A stretch of 64,000 bases of DNA from a virus, in IMG/VR virus record IMGVR_UViG_3300017963_000201, positions 80,960-144,959 of that record, one strand, 5' to 3'. Position numbers and translations under genes: made by a program. Positions 48,614 to 57,183 of this stretch are shown one piece after another (the first letter of the stretch is position 1; each line of letters starts with the position of its first letter). The notes beneath the pieces are model-generated. The model did not search any database. It was not told where the DNA came from and saw nothing but the letters and a program-made list of their open reading frames with translations.

Positions 48614-48622
48614 TCTCTTAAC

Positions 48623-49105
48623 CTAATCTGGTATTTGTAGCGCACGCCACTTAGCCGCATACCTTATATGTTCACCATACTCTTTTATTTGCTCAGGAGT
48701 ATAGTCATACTTTTTGCCTATCTCTTCGTAATTCCCCAACCAAAAATCGATATCATGAGATACACATCCAATTAAACAAATTTTCCCACAAAGTACCAGC
48801 CTATCCCGTGTACCTTGAATCAGGAATATACCTTGGGCATTCCCAAGATTTGCATACAAAATATTAGCATTCTCAAGATCGGCATTCTCAAGATGGGCAT
48901 ACCCAAGATTGGCATCCTCAAGATTGGCATCCTCAAGATTGGCATACCTAAGATTTGCATTTATAAGATTTGCATTTATAAGATGGGCATACCCAAGATT
49001 GGCACCCCAAAGATTGGCATTCTCAAGATTGGCATTTGACAAACTAACACGCTCCCCCAAAAACCACTTTTTAAGCAGTTCCAAACTTTCTTCTTTTGTT
49101 TTCAA
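48623..49105 (-). CDS. pentapeptide-repeat protein
   Basis: 160 residues. About fourteen tandem A-(N/D/H)-L-x-x pentapeptides (residues about 20-95: ANLENANLWGANLGYAHL and onward) predict a right-handed quadrilateral beta-helix, followed by a non-repeat C-terminal domain with CGKICLIGCVSHDIDFWLG. Some relatives mimic DNA and protect gyrase, but many have unknown roles. The DNA shows a matching 15-base periodicity. Confidence 0.85.
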   Translation of the reverse strand: MKTKEESLELLKKWFLGERVSLSNANLENANLWGANLGYAHLINANLINANLRYANLEDANLEDANLGYAHLENADLENANILYANLGNAQGIFLIQGTRDRLVLCGKICLIGCVSHDIDFWLGNYEEIGKKYDYTPEQIKEYGEHIRYAAKWRALQIPD

Positions 49106-49148
49106 TAGGTGTTACCTTTTTATACTAGTTTTCGAACTACCCTAAACA

Positions 49149-50138
49149 TTAACTTCTAATCCCAGGCTCGAATCGCTCTTCCGAGATATCCCAAGTCCAA
49201 GCTACGGCTTCTTTAGCTGTCTTCATCTCAGGAGGTACTCTTAGAAAATAAATCTTTCTTGTACCATCCAGCTCTATACTTTGATTAAATACTTGGACCA
49301 TAACCAAGGGCTCATCGTTTGGTATCTCTTTTCTCCAAAGAATCCCATACTCGTCTTCATTGATTTTAGTTGGATTAGCCTTTTGAATATAATTTTCGAG
49401 CCCCATTTGTTCCATTTTGATTCTTCGAATCTCAGCATTTTGTTCTTGCTCAATATCTTGGACTGTGATATTTTCTGGGTGTTCAATAATTCTACCTTCG
49501 ACTAATATCCCATGGTAGGCGTAAACTTTCCAACCATCCCGAAATAACACTGCAGGACCTTTAGCGTTATGTAACCTATAACGCTTTTCCCGTTCCTCTT
49601 CCCAATGAATCTCTTTAGGTCGTTCACACACAATGCAGGCTTTGTCATACGCCCACCACCAACCACAGGACTTAGCTATCTCTGACCAAAGATGCAATTG
49701 CTCAGATTCATCCGTTTTGTACTTTACGTTAAGATATTTCTCTGGAAACTCATAAAAAGCTACCCAATAGCTCTCCTGTTGTCCCCAAAGATAAGTAGCA
49801 TGGTATTGGTATTTTAATCCATACGCAACCTCTTTAGATACCTTATTACCAAGCAAAGGCAATACCCGATCTATATAAGGCTTAAACCAATCCTTAGTTT
49901 GGCTGCGCTCAACTTGATCCCCATCAGCATAATGCAAAAGAGTAATCAAGACACAAGCCTCTGCAGGAGAGTCTACCCAGTAAAAAGGTGGACAACTTAT
50001 GTTTAATCTTTCGTAAAGCTGTCTTATATTTTTTTCTGCTCTAGGTCTTTCGGCAGGATCGGTACAGGAACCAATCTCGAACCACTCTTCTCTAAATTTT
50101 TCTAATTGTTTAAGTTGTTCCGGTGTCAAGTTATTCAT
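49149..50138 (-). CDS. DUF6745-family protein
   Basis: 329 residues. Diagnostic C-terminal half: CIVCERPKEIHWE, RYRLHNAKGPAVLFRDGWK, VYAYHGILVEGRIIEHPE and the ITVQDIEQEQNAEIRRI pattern, typical of DUF6745. The N-terminal half has repeated W/Y helices (LHYADGDQVERS, KSCGWWWAYDKAC). It is often found with the small QGDV/HAH protein that follows here and with pentapeptide proteins. Biochemical role unknown. Confidence 0.7.
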   Translation of the reverse strand: MNNLTPEQLKQLEKFREEWFEIGSCTDPAERPRAEKNIRQLYERLNISCPPFYWVDSPAEACVLITLLHYADGDQVERSQTKDWFKPYIDRVLPLLGNKVSKEVAYGLKYQYHATYLWGQQESYWVAFYEFPEKYLNVKYKTDESEQLHLWSEIAKSCGWWWAYDKACIVCERPKEIHWEEEREKRYRLHNAKGPAVLFRDGWKVYAYHGILVEGRIIEHPENITVQDIEQEQNAEIRRIKMEQMGLENYIQKANPTKINEDEYGILWRKEIPNDEPLVMVQVFNQSIELDGTRKIYFLRVPPEMKTAKEAVAWTWDISEERFEPGIRS

Positions 50139-50380
50139 TACTTACCCTCACTGTGTAAAGTATCCACTAAATACCTTATTTGTTTATCTTGGCGATCTAT
50201 TATAGCTTCTAGTTCTTTGATCCTATCCTCATACCAATTCGTAGTCGGATCTTTGCACCTTTCGCACTTATTCAACCACACCCTGGCAGTATTCCCACAA
50301 GATTCACACTTCAATAGGGCTGAATCAGTCTTGTACGTACTTAATCTCTTCTGGAGTATACTCTCTTTGTCTTTTGACAA
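50138..50380 (-). CDS. zinc-finger plus coiled-coil protein
   Basis: 80 residues: CESCGNTARVWLNKCERC (one zinc) then a coiled coil. One-base overlap with the DUF6745 gene. Unknown. Confidence 0.55.
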   Translation of the reverse strand: MSKDKESILQKRLSTYKTDSALLKCESCGNTARVWLNKCERCKDPTTNWYEDRIKELEAIIDRQDKQIRYLVDTLHSEGK

Positions 50381-50636
50381 CGTAGGTACCTTCCTTCAAC
50401 GGGATATTATCATGCTCCTCATGCATAAGCTCTGTAGCTTTCTTTACAACAAGCAGCATTCCAATAGTACCAAGATACAAAGCAGCATGCTTGGAATCAA
50501 CAGCATGTGCGTGCCCCGTTACTTCACCCTCAATTAAGATTAATCTTCCTTGGGGATCTGGCTTCACTTCTTTCATACCCATAAAGTTAGAAACATTAAC
50601 CTTTTCTAGATACACATCGCCTTGGGTTATTTGCAT
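50325..50636 (-). CDS. conserved DUF6745-associated protein
   Basis: 103 residues: MQITQGDVYLEKV, GRLILIEGEVTGHAHAV, LMHEEHDNIPLKEGTYVV and REYTPEE. From memory this QGDV-GEVTGHAH-HEEH-QREY order recurs beside DUF6745 genes. A small beta barrel is likely; histidines may bind metal. Role unknown. Confidence 0.65.
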   Translation of the reverse strand: MQITQGDVYLEKVNVSNFMGMKEVKPDPQGRLILIEGEVTGHAHAVDSKHAALYLGTIGMLLVVKKATELMHEEHDNIPLKEGTYVVKRQREYTPEEIKYVQD

Positions 50637-50638
50637 TA

Positions 50639-51241
50639 CTATCTCTCCTGTTTATTAAGATAATCAGCTACACTATCTAGATCGTAAAAAACTTTAGCCC
50701 CGTTATTCTTTATTAGGTCTGCGACAGCTTGCAGACTAATAACTTGAGATCTAGTAAACTCATCACTTCTATCAATTCGAAGATAACAAAATATTGTCTT
50801 ATGAGGGAATTTGTTAGAGCTGTCCACAACTTCAGCGATGGAATACACCCCTTGCATTTTGGGCGTAATCACGAACAAGTGATAATCACATTCCTGCTTC
50901 TGTCTTTCTTCCTCCTGCCTTGCTTTGTCATCCCAATTATCCACTACAGGATCAAAAAAATTAATCTTTAATTTGTCTTTTATAATAGCTCGCCAGTCAG
51001 ATCCGTTACACGTCCCACCGAGAAATACCTTATTTTCTGGTTTTTCTAAAATACTTTGTAGCTCAAAATAGTAAAAACTATACTTGCAATGATCACAGGT
51101 AATCTTACCGTTTTTGAGCCAATTCTCTATGGGAAGATTTTTCTTACACTTAGGGCACTTCCAGCATTTACTACATACTTTTGGTCCGTGCCTTACAGGA
51201 GAAAACACACCATCACATATAACACAATTAATCAAATCCAA
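50639..51241 (-). CDS. nucleoside 2-deoxyribosyltransferase-like protein with zinc fingers
   Basis: 200 residues. The N-terminal about 55 residues hold three CxxC pairs (CVICDGVF, CWKCPKCKK, CDHCKYSF). The rest matches the nucleoside 2-deoxyribosyltransferase-like fold: KVFLGGTCNGSDWRAI, FFDPVVDNWDDKAR, ECDYHLFVITPKMQGVYSI and a terminal helix. Could act on nucleoside or nucleotide N-glycosidic bonds. Catalytic Glu not confirmed. Confidence 0.65.
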   Translation of the reverse strand: MDLINCVICDGVFSPVRHGPKVCSKCWKCPKCKKNLPIENWLKNGKITCDHCKYSFYYFELQSILEKPENKVFLGGTCNGSDWRAIIKDKLKINFFDPVVDNWDDKARQEEERQKQECDYHLFVITPKMQGVYSIAEVVDSSNKFPHKTIFCYLRIDRSDEFTRSQVISLQAVADLIKNNGAKVFYDLDSVADYLNKQER

Positions 51242-51363
51242 CCTTCTTTCTTTAATGCTTCAAGGATATCTTTTGCTTCTGGGTTATCTTTTAATAACTC
51301 ACTTAGCTTTCTTAGATACTCTCTTTGAAGCGCAATTGTCTTTCGCAAATCTTCTAGGACCAT
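51232..51363 (-). CDS. hypothetical helical protein
   Basis: 43 residues from ATG 51363 (frame open to 51423): MVLEDLRKTIALQREYLRK, coiled-coil. It overlaps the next gene by 65 bases; one of the two starts may be wrong. Confidence 0.4.
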   Translation of the reverse strand: MVLEDLRKTIALQREYLRKLSELLKDNPEAKDILEALKKEGWI

Positions 51364-51634
51364 TCTTAGAAATGGGGCATCGTAATCCAATCTGACATTT
51401 ATTATACACAATATCCTCAACACACTTTTTAGCTGCAGTTAACGATCTAAACTTATTAATTGTATAGCAACCCCCATATATATCTTTTCCCAAAATGTCC
51501 GTAACATACCAAACTTTTTTATTGTATAATTTGGTGACACTGCCTAGATTAAACTCATAAGATTCACCGAAAATGTTATCCACGCACCCAACTAAAGAAT
51601 AATAGATCTTCCGGTTACGCCAACCAACTTTCAT
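51299..51634 (-). CDS. hypothetical basic protein
   Basis: 111 residues; aromatic beta segments (YSLVGCVDNIFGESYEF) and a basic tail (KRVSKKAK). Preceded by a 110-bp intergenic stretch that may hold a promoter. Unknown. Confidence 0.5.
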   Translation of the reverse strand: MKVGWRNRKIYYSLVGCVDNIFGESYEFNLGSVTKLYNKKVWYVTDILGKDIYGGCYTINKFRSLTAAKKCVEDIVYNKCQIGLRCPISKNGPRRFAKDNCASKRVSKKAK

Positions 51635-51747
51635 AGACTACACCTAACTAACTAATCCCTTTTATCTCAATGTGTTAGCGGCAAAATCAGGTAACCTTAG
51701 CAAACAAACATAAGGTTGGCAAGAAAATAATAATGCAATAATTTTAG

Positions 51748-52335
51748 TTACTTAGGCAAGCGGTTTGGATCTACTAAAATCTTTATGGATTCGGTACTTA
51801 CATTCTCCCAAAAAAACCAAGCATACTCGCAAGCATCAGTGCCTTTATTCACAAAGCTAGGACGGGGTACCAAGACCCGTATCTTTGACGGAGGATGCTT
51901 TAGTAGGAACCCCGCACGGGTTAGGCTACCTAGCCAATTCAAACGCAGCAGGAAGGCTGCAAAGGACCCATTAGGGGATTTCCTGAGTACTTTGCACGCA
52001 CGAACAATCCAGGGCTTCGCCTGACTAAATGGAGGATTCGATACTATACCTAAAGCACGCTTTGCTTTAGGTTTAGATTCTTTGAGCCACAGCCTAGCAT
52101 CGTACTCAATGCACGCATGATCCGGCTTAGGATACTTTTCTATCAAATATATCTTTTTAGCCTTCGTATACTTTTGTACGGTAACTCCGATCCTCCCATC
52201 CCCCGATCCTAAATCGACTAGTATATCCGGCTGAACTTCCCTACTTGCTATCTCTTTAGCTAATAGATCAACGCACCATTGCGGAGTTTCATAGTAATCT
52301 CTATCATCCCTTTTCGGTTGTCTCGTGAGGCTCAT
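51748..52335 (-). CDS. SAM-dependent DNA methyltransferase-like protein
   Basis: 195 residues from ATG 52335 with GGAAGGGAAAG upstream (frame open to 52389). DRDYYETPQWCVDLLAKE, VDLGSGDGRIGVTVQKYTK (SAM-binding motif I), IEYDAR (acidic loop) and SNPPFSQAKPW (catalytic NPPF, N6-adenine or N4-cytosine type). No target-recognition domain is seen, so a solitary modification enzyme is likely; protection from host restriction is a plausible role. Confidence 0.8.
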   Translation of the reverse strand: MSLTRQPKRDDRDYYETPQWCVDLLAKEIASREVQPDILVDLGSGDGRIGVTVQKYTKAKKIYLIEKYPKPDHACIEYDARLWLKESKPKAKRALGIVSNPPFSQAKPWIVRACKVLRKSPNGSFAAFLLRLNWLGSLTRAGFLLKHPPSKIRVLVPRPSFVNKGTDACEYAWFFWENVSTESIKILVDPNRLPK

Positions 52336-52681
52336 CTTTCCCTTCCAATATAACTTCTTTGATCGTACTCGAATGTACCTGCCAACCAACTTTTACATTA
52401 TCAGCAATAAAGGATCCAACTTTGGCTTTGAGCGCATCTGGGGTAAAATTGTGTGCTTGTGCATAATTAATTAAAGTATCCTCAAACAAGATCTCCCACA
52501 TATCCGTGTCTATATTGTACGATAATCGACTAACCTTACATGCCCATCCATGATCATCATGATACTCGAAGCCCACCTGAGGACGTTCTTGTACTTCAAA
52601 ATCACGAACAAACTTTATCTCTTTCGGTTTCTCGTTCAGAGCATCATGTACTCTAAATATTTTGTAAGCTCGGATCTTCAT
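52304..52681 (-). CDS. hypothetical protein
   Basis: 125 residues from ATG 52681; beta-rich (FEVQERPQVGFEYHDDHGW) with an acidic end. Overlaps the methyltransferase start by 32 bases. Unknown. Confidence 0.5.
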   Translation of the reverse strand: MKIRAYKIFRVHDALNEKPKEIKFVRDFEVQERPQVGFEYHDDHGWACKVSRLSYNIDTDMWEILFEDTLINYAQAHNFTPDALKAKVGSFIADNVKVGWQVHSSTIKEVILEGKDEPHETTEKG

Positions 52682-52874
52682 CCACACTCTTCCTCATTTT
52701 TTGCATAATAGCATTATCTTTAACTGTTACCCAGAGCTGCCCATTATGTAAATTAACATCAGCATACTTATCCGATTTTTTCAACTGCTCTGCCATCTCT
52801 TCTAGAGCTTCAAGTGTAGTAATCTTATTACCTTTAAAATCTAACGCACCTACCCGCCACAAGCAAACACGCAT
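52653..52874 (-). CDS. hypothetical protein
   Basis: 73 residues from ATG 52874: helical LEALEEMAEQLKKSDKYADV, then a beta strand. Its leader carries the hairpin at 52903-52970. Unknown. Confidence 0.5.
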   Translation of the reverse strand: MRVCLWRVGALDFKGNKITTLEALEEMAEQLKKSDKYADVNLHNGQLWVTVKDNAIMQKMRKSVDEDPSLQNI

Positions 52875-52902
52875 AGCCATAAGATACCACCTTTCAAATC
52901 AT

Positions 52903-52970
52903 AAGGGGCTATCAACCTAAAGCAGCGCCAGACAGTCAACATTACCTATACTTATAGTCAATAGCCCCTT
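52903..52970 (-). promoter_or_regulatory. intergenic inverted repeat / leader hairpin
   Basis: AAGGGGCTAT (52970-52961 on minus) pairs over 10 bp with ATAGCCCCTT (52912-52903) around a 48-nt loop that includes TTGACT and TATAGGT boxes. No T-run follows. Likely an mRNA structural element or promoter region for the 52874 gene. Confidence 0.35.
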
Positions 52971-52974
52971 AATG

Positions 52975-53190
52975 TTAATCAACAACCACTGCACTACAAG
53001 CATCCAATACACAATCAGCACATACGTGAGTGTAAACGTACCCTACCCTTGATTCAACCACTCTTGGTATCTTCCAATATATAATAGTCACGCCCTTTAT
53101 CTGTTCTTCATTAACCTTTACCGCATGAACACACGGTTTACTTTTTTCCGTCTGAACATCGAAGTCTTTTACAATTCTCCAAGCATTCAT
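52975..53190 (-). CDS. hypothetical protein
   Basis: 71 residues: beta pattern (GVTIIYWKIPRVVESRVGYVYT), then CADCVLDAC, a possible metal site. A small GGGGTA...TACCCC hairpin lies in the leader. Unknown. Confidence 0.5.
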   Translation of the reverse strand: MNAWRIVKDFDVQTEKSKPCVHAVKVNEEQIKGVTIIYWKIPRVVESRVGYVYTHVCADCVLDACSAVVVD

Positions 53191-53254
53191 AATACACCTT
53201 CAATGGGGTACTCACCCCAGGCGATGAGATGGTTTATATCCAGGACAAGTACCC

Positions 53255-53827
53255 CTAATCTTCTTTCTTGAGTTTATCTGCCATGCCCCATCTAGGCTCA
53301 AAACATTTCGGGACTTGATTAACATCCTGCATACTTTTGAACTTGAAAACACGTATCCCCTGAGAGTCAGGACAATAAGCAAATAAAATAATCTCCCCTT
53401 TCTTATTTCGCTCAATCTTATAAGGTTCAACAGATCTAGCGGATTTGTTGCCATTACGGTCTACATACTTAAAAGACACTAGTTGACAATCCTGCATCCC
53501 ACTTCTAATAACATCAAGAATTGGACCTTCTTTAGGCAGTTCTTCGGTTATCTCTTTGTCATCTTTTTCTTCCTTGCTTCTATCTCGCACGATCACTCCC
53601 GGATTTATACCCTCTGTGTGTCTTTTATCTTTCTGTCCTAACTTACGACGGAACGTATTTATCGCATTGCAACTAGTACATTGATAAACTTCTTTAGTAG
53701 CATACCGCTCAATTACCCTAGACTCATTACCACAACGAGGGCATGGTCGAATGCTAGTTGCGTGTTCAGCCGCCTTCTTCGCTTCGACTGTACGAATATT
53801 TCTCCGTGGCGGTAAGATAGCACTCAT
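53255..53827 (-). CDS. WYL-domain-like protein with zinc ribbon
   Basis: 190 residues. N-terminal zinc ribbon CPRCGNESR/CTSCNAINT (about 29-57), a charged linker, then LVSFKYVDRNGNKSARSVEPYKI, GEIILFAYCPDSQGIRVF and KFKSMQDV, the order of a WYL ligand-sensing domain. WYL proteins bind nucleotides or nucleic acid and regulate defence and DNA-repair genes. No HTH is present, so it may bind via the zinc ribbon. Confidence 0.65.
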   Translation of the reverse strand: MSAILPPRRNIRTVEAKKAAEHATSIRPCPRCGNESRVIERYATKEVYQCTSCNAINTFRRKLGQKDKRHTEGINPGVIVRDRSKEEKDDKEITEELPKEGPILDVIRSGMQDCQLVSFKYVDRNGNKSARSVEPYKIERNKKGEIILFAYCPDSQGIRVFKFKSMQDVNQVPKCFEPRWGMADKLKKED

Positions 53828-54057
53828 GCTTGCATATTCCTTATTATCTGTCTTAACTCATCCACTAAATCAAGCATCTCTTTATGGGCTAAGTATTCAT
53901 CGTCCAAAATCATGGCTTCGATAGTATTGACTTTCTTAAAAGCCGCATGGGCAGTGAATTCATCAATTTTGCCAATGATACGATAAGTAGAATGGTCTAG
54001 CAGATCATCCAACTCTGTAATGCATGCAACTAAATTTTTTACTCTTGGGCTACCCAT
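53824..54057 (-). CDS. hypothetical helical protein
   Basis: 77 residues, alpha-helical (EMLDLVDELRQIIRNMQA). Four-base overlap with the WYL gene. Unknown. Confidence 0.5.
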   Translation of the reverse strand: MGSPRVKNLVACITELDDLLDHSTYRIIGKIDEFTAHAAFKKVNTIEAMILDDEYLAHKEMLDLVDELRQIIRNMQA

Positions 54058-54063
54058 TTTTAC

Positions 54064-54201
54064 CTATAGTATAGTATTAATATAGTAAACCACTAAGGAC
54101 AAAAAACCCAAAAAACCGATCAACACAAGGATAAGAACGACTATCCAAGGAACATCTTTTTCTTTAGGTTCATCAAAAATATGTTTATCTTTATCCTTCA
54201 T
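54064..54201 (-). CDS. 45-residue membrane protein
   Basis: ATG 54201 to TAG 54064. A charged N-terminus (MKDKDKHIFDEPKEKD) and one transmembrane helix (VVLILVLIGFLGFLSLVV). Overlaps the end of the RmlA-like gene by 11 bases. A small single-pass inner-membrane protein. Confidence 0.55.
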   Translation of the reverse strand: MKDKDKHIFDEPKEKDVPWIVVLILVLIGFLGFLSLVVYYINTIL

Positions 54202-54943
54202 TTTTATTTACCAACTTGTTTGCTAAGTGATACGATCCCAAAGTACCAGCATCGGTCCAATACCCATCGAACAAAGAATAATGTATCTCCCCCCACTCTA
54301 AATAAGTCCGATTCACGTCCGTTATCTCTAATTCCCCCCGATCTGATGGAACTAGATTTTTTATAATTTTGAAAACCCTGGAATCATAAAAGTAGATCCC
54401 TGTTATAGCATATACATACCTCTTCGGTACTGCACTTAAGTGCTCCGCGATCTGTTCCTTATTCGGTTTTTCAACCATACCCATAATTTGATTCTGGGTA
54501 TCGATTACGGCAATACCGAACCTGGTAGGATCACTTACAACCTTTAGTAATATTCGCGCACCCCTCGGTTGCTTTTGGTATGCCTGCAAAAAATTAACTA
54601 AACTATCTTGAAAAATATTGTCACCCAAAATAACACAGATCCGTTCCCCATAGGCAAAGTCTTCACACAAGCCCAAGGCTTCCGCTATCCCACCTGACCT
54701 ATCTTGTACTTTAAGCGTAATACGGCAATTGTAATCTTTACCGGATCCTAAAAACTTTGCTACAGTATCTACATGCTCAATCCCAGAGACTACGGCAATA
54801 TCTGTAATACTGGCCTGAACTAGCTTTTCAATAGCATGTTGGATCATAGGTTTGCTACCAACTGGCAATAAATGCTTATTGATAACTTTAGTCAGAGGAA
54901 AAAGCCTACTGCCCGTACCCCCAGCTAAAATTATACCTTTCAT
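54191..54943 (-). CDS. rmlA: glucose-1-phosphate thymidylyltransferase-like protein
   Basis: 250 residues, RmlA family: ILAGGTGSRLFPLTKVINK (3-21), a VSG stretch near 53, LGDNIFQDSL (about 106-115), KVVSDPTRFGIAV, a VEKPNK loop and DRGELEITDVNRTYLE (about 206-221). It would make dTDP-glucose from glucose-1-phosphate. Slightly short at the C-terminus (no allosteric extension), like phage and other short forms. With the RmlD-like gene nearby it suggests phage-directed nucleotide-sugar synthesis. Confidence 0.85.
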   Translation of the reverse strand: MKGIILAGGTGSRLFPLTKVINKHLLPVGSKPMIQHAIEKLVQASITDIAVVSGIEHVDTVAKFLGSGKDYNCRITLKVQDRSGGIAEALGLCEDFAYGERICVILGDNIFQDSLVNFLQAYQKQPRGARILLKVVSDPTRFGIAVIDTQNQIMGMVEKPNKEQIAEHLSAVPKRYVYAITGIYFYDSRVFKIIKNLVPSDRGELEITDVNRTYLEWGEIHYSLFDGYWTDAGTLGSYHLANKLVNKNEG

Positions 54944-55188
54944 TCCTCATCCTCTGTATCTTCAGGTTCAGGCTCACAAGGTTCTATATCTGATAAATGA
55001 TAAATCTCGTAGTAACCTCTATCACACGAGTAACAATAGTAATGTACTCTTACCTGACAACCATCCTCCTCATTGTGCATCCATTCGTCTTTTTGCCAAA
55101 CAATTTCTTGCTTAAATGGTGCATAACAATAGGGGCACTTACTAGGATCATTGAGATACTTTTTCTTTTTTTTCTCATCTATTTCCAT
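54940..55188 (-). CDS. zinc-ribbon hypothetical protein
   Basis: 82 residues from ATG 55188: CPYCYAPF and YYCYSCDRGYY pairs, acidic tail. Lies between the rmlA- and rmlD-like genes with four-base overlaps. Unknown. Confidence 0.55.
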   Translation of the reverse strand: MEIDEKKKKKYLNDPSKCPYCYAPFKQEIVWQKDEWMHNEEDGCQVRVHYYCYSCDRGYYEIYHLSDIEPCEPEPEDTEDEE

Positions 55189-56015
55189 TTTATACTTGCC
55201 ACCCAAGTCTTCATTACATCCAAACCTAAATCTTGTAATTTTTGATTTTTGAGAATACAGTTTTTCGGTCTAGATGCTTGATTTTTAAAAATGTAAAACG
55301 CAGCAGTTTCCCATATATCAATTGATACCTTCATCTCTTTGGCTAAGTGTGTAATCAGATCATAAGGTGTCACAGGATCTTTGGCCGCTGCATGAAAAGT
55401 TCCTTGTAATTTGTTTCTATAAATAAGGTAGATCTGTTTTGCCAGATCATCAGCATGCGTTGGGGTTATCTTTTGATCGTTTGCCGCACTAATAGGCTCT
55501 TTCGTACTTTTTATTTTTTCCATCAAACCAGGAATCAAACCGGAATCATCATCATATAACCGCGTAGTTCTAACAATGCTGTACCTACAACCCGAATCTT
55601 TAATATACTCTTCACCGACTAACTTTGTCTGACCATACCAATTAATAGGATTAGTAATATCAGACTCAACATAAGCCTGACTCATATCTTTTTGCCCATC
55701 AAAAACATAATCCGTAGAGACGTGGATTAAATGCTTATTGGTTACAGAACAAGCTTGCGCTATTTTCAATACCCCTGAAGCATTTACCTTATAGGCCAAA
55801 TCACGGGCATACTCAGCTTGATTAACATCGGTATAAGCAGTAGTGTTAATAAAATAGCCCCCACCAATAGTATTTATTTGTTCTACAAGCTGCGAATATG
55901 TAATCTGAGATAAGTCTATATTATTCCTTGTCCACCAAACAAGGAGGACTTCTTTAGAGCTGAAATACTTATAACAAGCTTTTCCCAGTTTACCATTACC
56001 AAAAAGTATAACCAT
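55179..56015 (-). CDS. rmlD: RmlD-like dTDP-4-dehydrorhamnose reductase
   Basis: 278 residues from ATG 56015 (GGAGATAGTA upstream; frame open to 56087). Short-chain reductase: VILFGNGKLGKACYKY (Rossmann), YFINTTAYTDVNQAEY, HVSTDYVFDGQKDM, WYGQTKLVGEEYI (catalytic Y-x3-K) and SIVRTTRLYDD. Reduces a dTDP-4-keto-sugar using NAD(P)H. No RmlB or RmlC is seen in this window. Confidence 0.8.
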   Translation of the reverse strand: MVILFGNGKLGKACYKYFSSKEVLLVWWTRNNIDLSQITYSQLVEQINTIGGGYFINTTAYTDVNQAEYARDLAYKVNASGVLKIAQACSVTNKHLIHVSTDYVFDGQKDMSQAYVESDITNPINWYGQTKLVGEEYIKDSGCRYSIVRTTRLYDDDSGLIPGLMEKIKSTKEPISAANDQKITPTHADDLAKQIYLIYRNKLQGTFHAAAKDPVTPYDLITHLAKEMKVSIDIWETAAFYIFKNQASRPKNCILKNQKLQDLGLDVMKTWVASIKWK

Positions 56016-56017
56016 TA

Positions 56018-56425
56018 CTATCTCCGCAGCAAAACTATCGCTGTAGTCGAAGCAGCCGCTCCTACTATAATACCGAAGGTAGCCCATACAACAGGAGAGT
56101 AATACCAGGATGATTGCTCTTTGACTGAATCCATAAGAGCGTAATTCATGTCATATAACTTTAGCATTTGCTTATCAAGGGTATTCTTTATCTCTAATAG
56201 TTTAGAAAACTTCCCATCCAGAATATCAATGAGATTTGAGTAGTGCTTAATTTCTTCTTGCAGTCTAGGGTAATCGGTAACTATCTTTAATAACTTTTGA
56301 GAAGTTTGTACCTGAAAACAAATACGGCCCTCACCATCAACATAGATAATTTTCGGATCAAGCAAAGCCTGTTCTACTGCAGTTGGATCTGATGACAATA
56401 ACAAAAGAAGGATTAGGGTATTCAT
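56018..56425 (-). CDS. spanin-like membrane protein
   Basis: 135 residues. An N-terminal signal-like segment (MNTLILLLLLSSDP), a periplasmic-type coiled coil (about 40-110), and a C-terminal transmembrane segment (VVWATFGIIVGAAASTTAIVLL). The pair with the next gene and the holin-like gene at 58571 suggests a lysis module; topology alone supports this. Confidence 0.45.
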   Translation of the reverse strand: MNTLILLLLLSSDPTAVEQALLDPKIIYVDGEGRICFQVQTSQKLLKIVTDYPRLQEEIKHYSNLIDILDGKFSKLLEIKNTLDKQMLKLYDMNYALMDSVKEQSSWYYSPVVWATFGIIVGAAASTTAIVLLRR

Positions 56426-56802
56426 GGTAGCTTTCCAATACGTTTAAATGCTTCCACGATCTCCTCAGCCGTCATACTCACATCTAAGCTCTGTGCTAGA
56501 GTATCCTCAATCTCTCGTATCTGGCCGCGCAATACTGTATCTTGAACCTCAAGCTCCCTCAGCTCATTCAAAGTCACTTGATTTTTGGCAGCTAACTTCT
56601 CTAGCTCAACTTTGGCTTTTTGGATATGAATCTCTGCTTGTAATTTATTAACTTTCTTTTTGTTGCTGAACCAAAAAATAAAGAAGATAGATGCTAGAAT
56701 GGATAGAATAACAAGGAGGATATTTTTGGCATGGGCTTTTACTAGTCTAGCACCATTTTTAATCTTTGCCCACACAAGACACCACCACTTTGTAAGGCTC
56801 AT
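56422..56802 (-). CDS. membrane-anchored coiled-coil protein, possible i-spanin
   Basis: 126 residues from ATG 56802. One transmembrane helix (NILLVILSILASIFFIFWF) and a long coiled coil (LQAEIHIQKAKVELEKLAAK). Overlaps the upstream gene by 44 bases. An inner-membrane spanin-type arrangement, inferred. Confidence 0.45.
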   Translation of the reverse strand: MSLTKWWCLVWAKIKNGARLVKAHAKNILLVILSILASIFFIFWFSNKKKVNKLQAEIHIQKAKVELEKLAAKNQVTLNELRELEVQDTVLRGQIREIEDTLAQSLDVSMTAEEIVEAFKRIGKLP

Positions 56803-57112
56803 ACGGTTTCGGCAGCGATTCTTCCAGAGATTCCCAGGTAGGAAATATCTTGGATTTCCCGTATTCAACTTTGAGATCTAATTCTTGAATCATAAATTTA
56901 TCTTCTTCTAGCCATGCAACGTCATAAAGATTGCCTTCCTTATCTATGATTCTTAGTCTATCCCCTATATCTAATCCGTTGGCAGCAAACGCTTGCTCAA
57001 TCATCAGAACACCCATATCCGGGATAGAATAAGGTTCTTTGTCTAATATAGGCTGTTCAAAAGTTATTTCATCCAGACCTAAAGAAAGTACCTCTTGTGC
57101 TTTGATGCGCAT
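56759..57112 (-). CDS. hypothetical protein, AQ-type N-terminus
   Basis: 117 residues starting MRIKAQEVLSLGLDEI, then a beta domain (GDRLRIIDKEGNLYDVAWL). N-terminus identical in style to the 22-34 kb proteins. Unknown. Confidence 0.55.
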   Translation of the reverse strand: MRIKAQEVLSLGLDEITFEQPILDKEPYSIPDMGVLMIEQAFAANGLDIGDRLRIIDKEGNLYDVAWLEEDKFMIQELDLKVEYGKSKIFPTWESLEESLPKPYEPYKVVVSCVGKD

Positions 57113-57183
57113 GACAAGCCTCTTAGGGTAATCTAATGTTTAGGATAACAAGGAAAGGTGGGAATTGTTAAACAAGTATAAGT

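Noticed and set aside
48840-49040. CRISPR-like short regular repeats
   Set aside because: The 15-base periodicity is the codon pattern of the pentapeptide-repeat protein on the minus strand.
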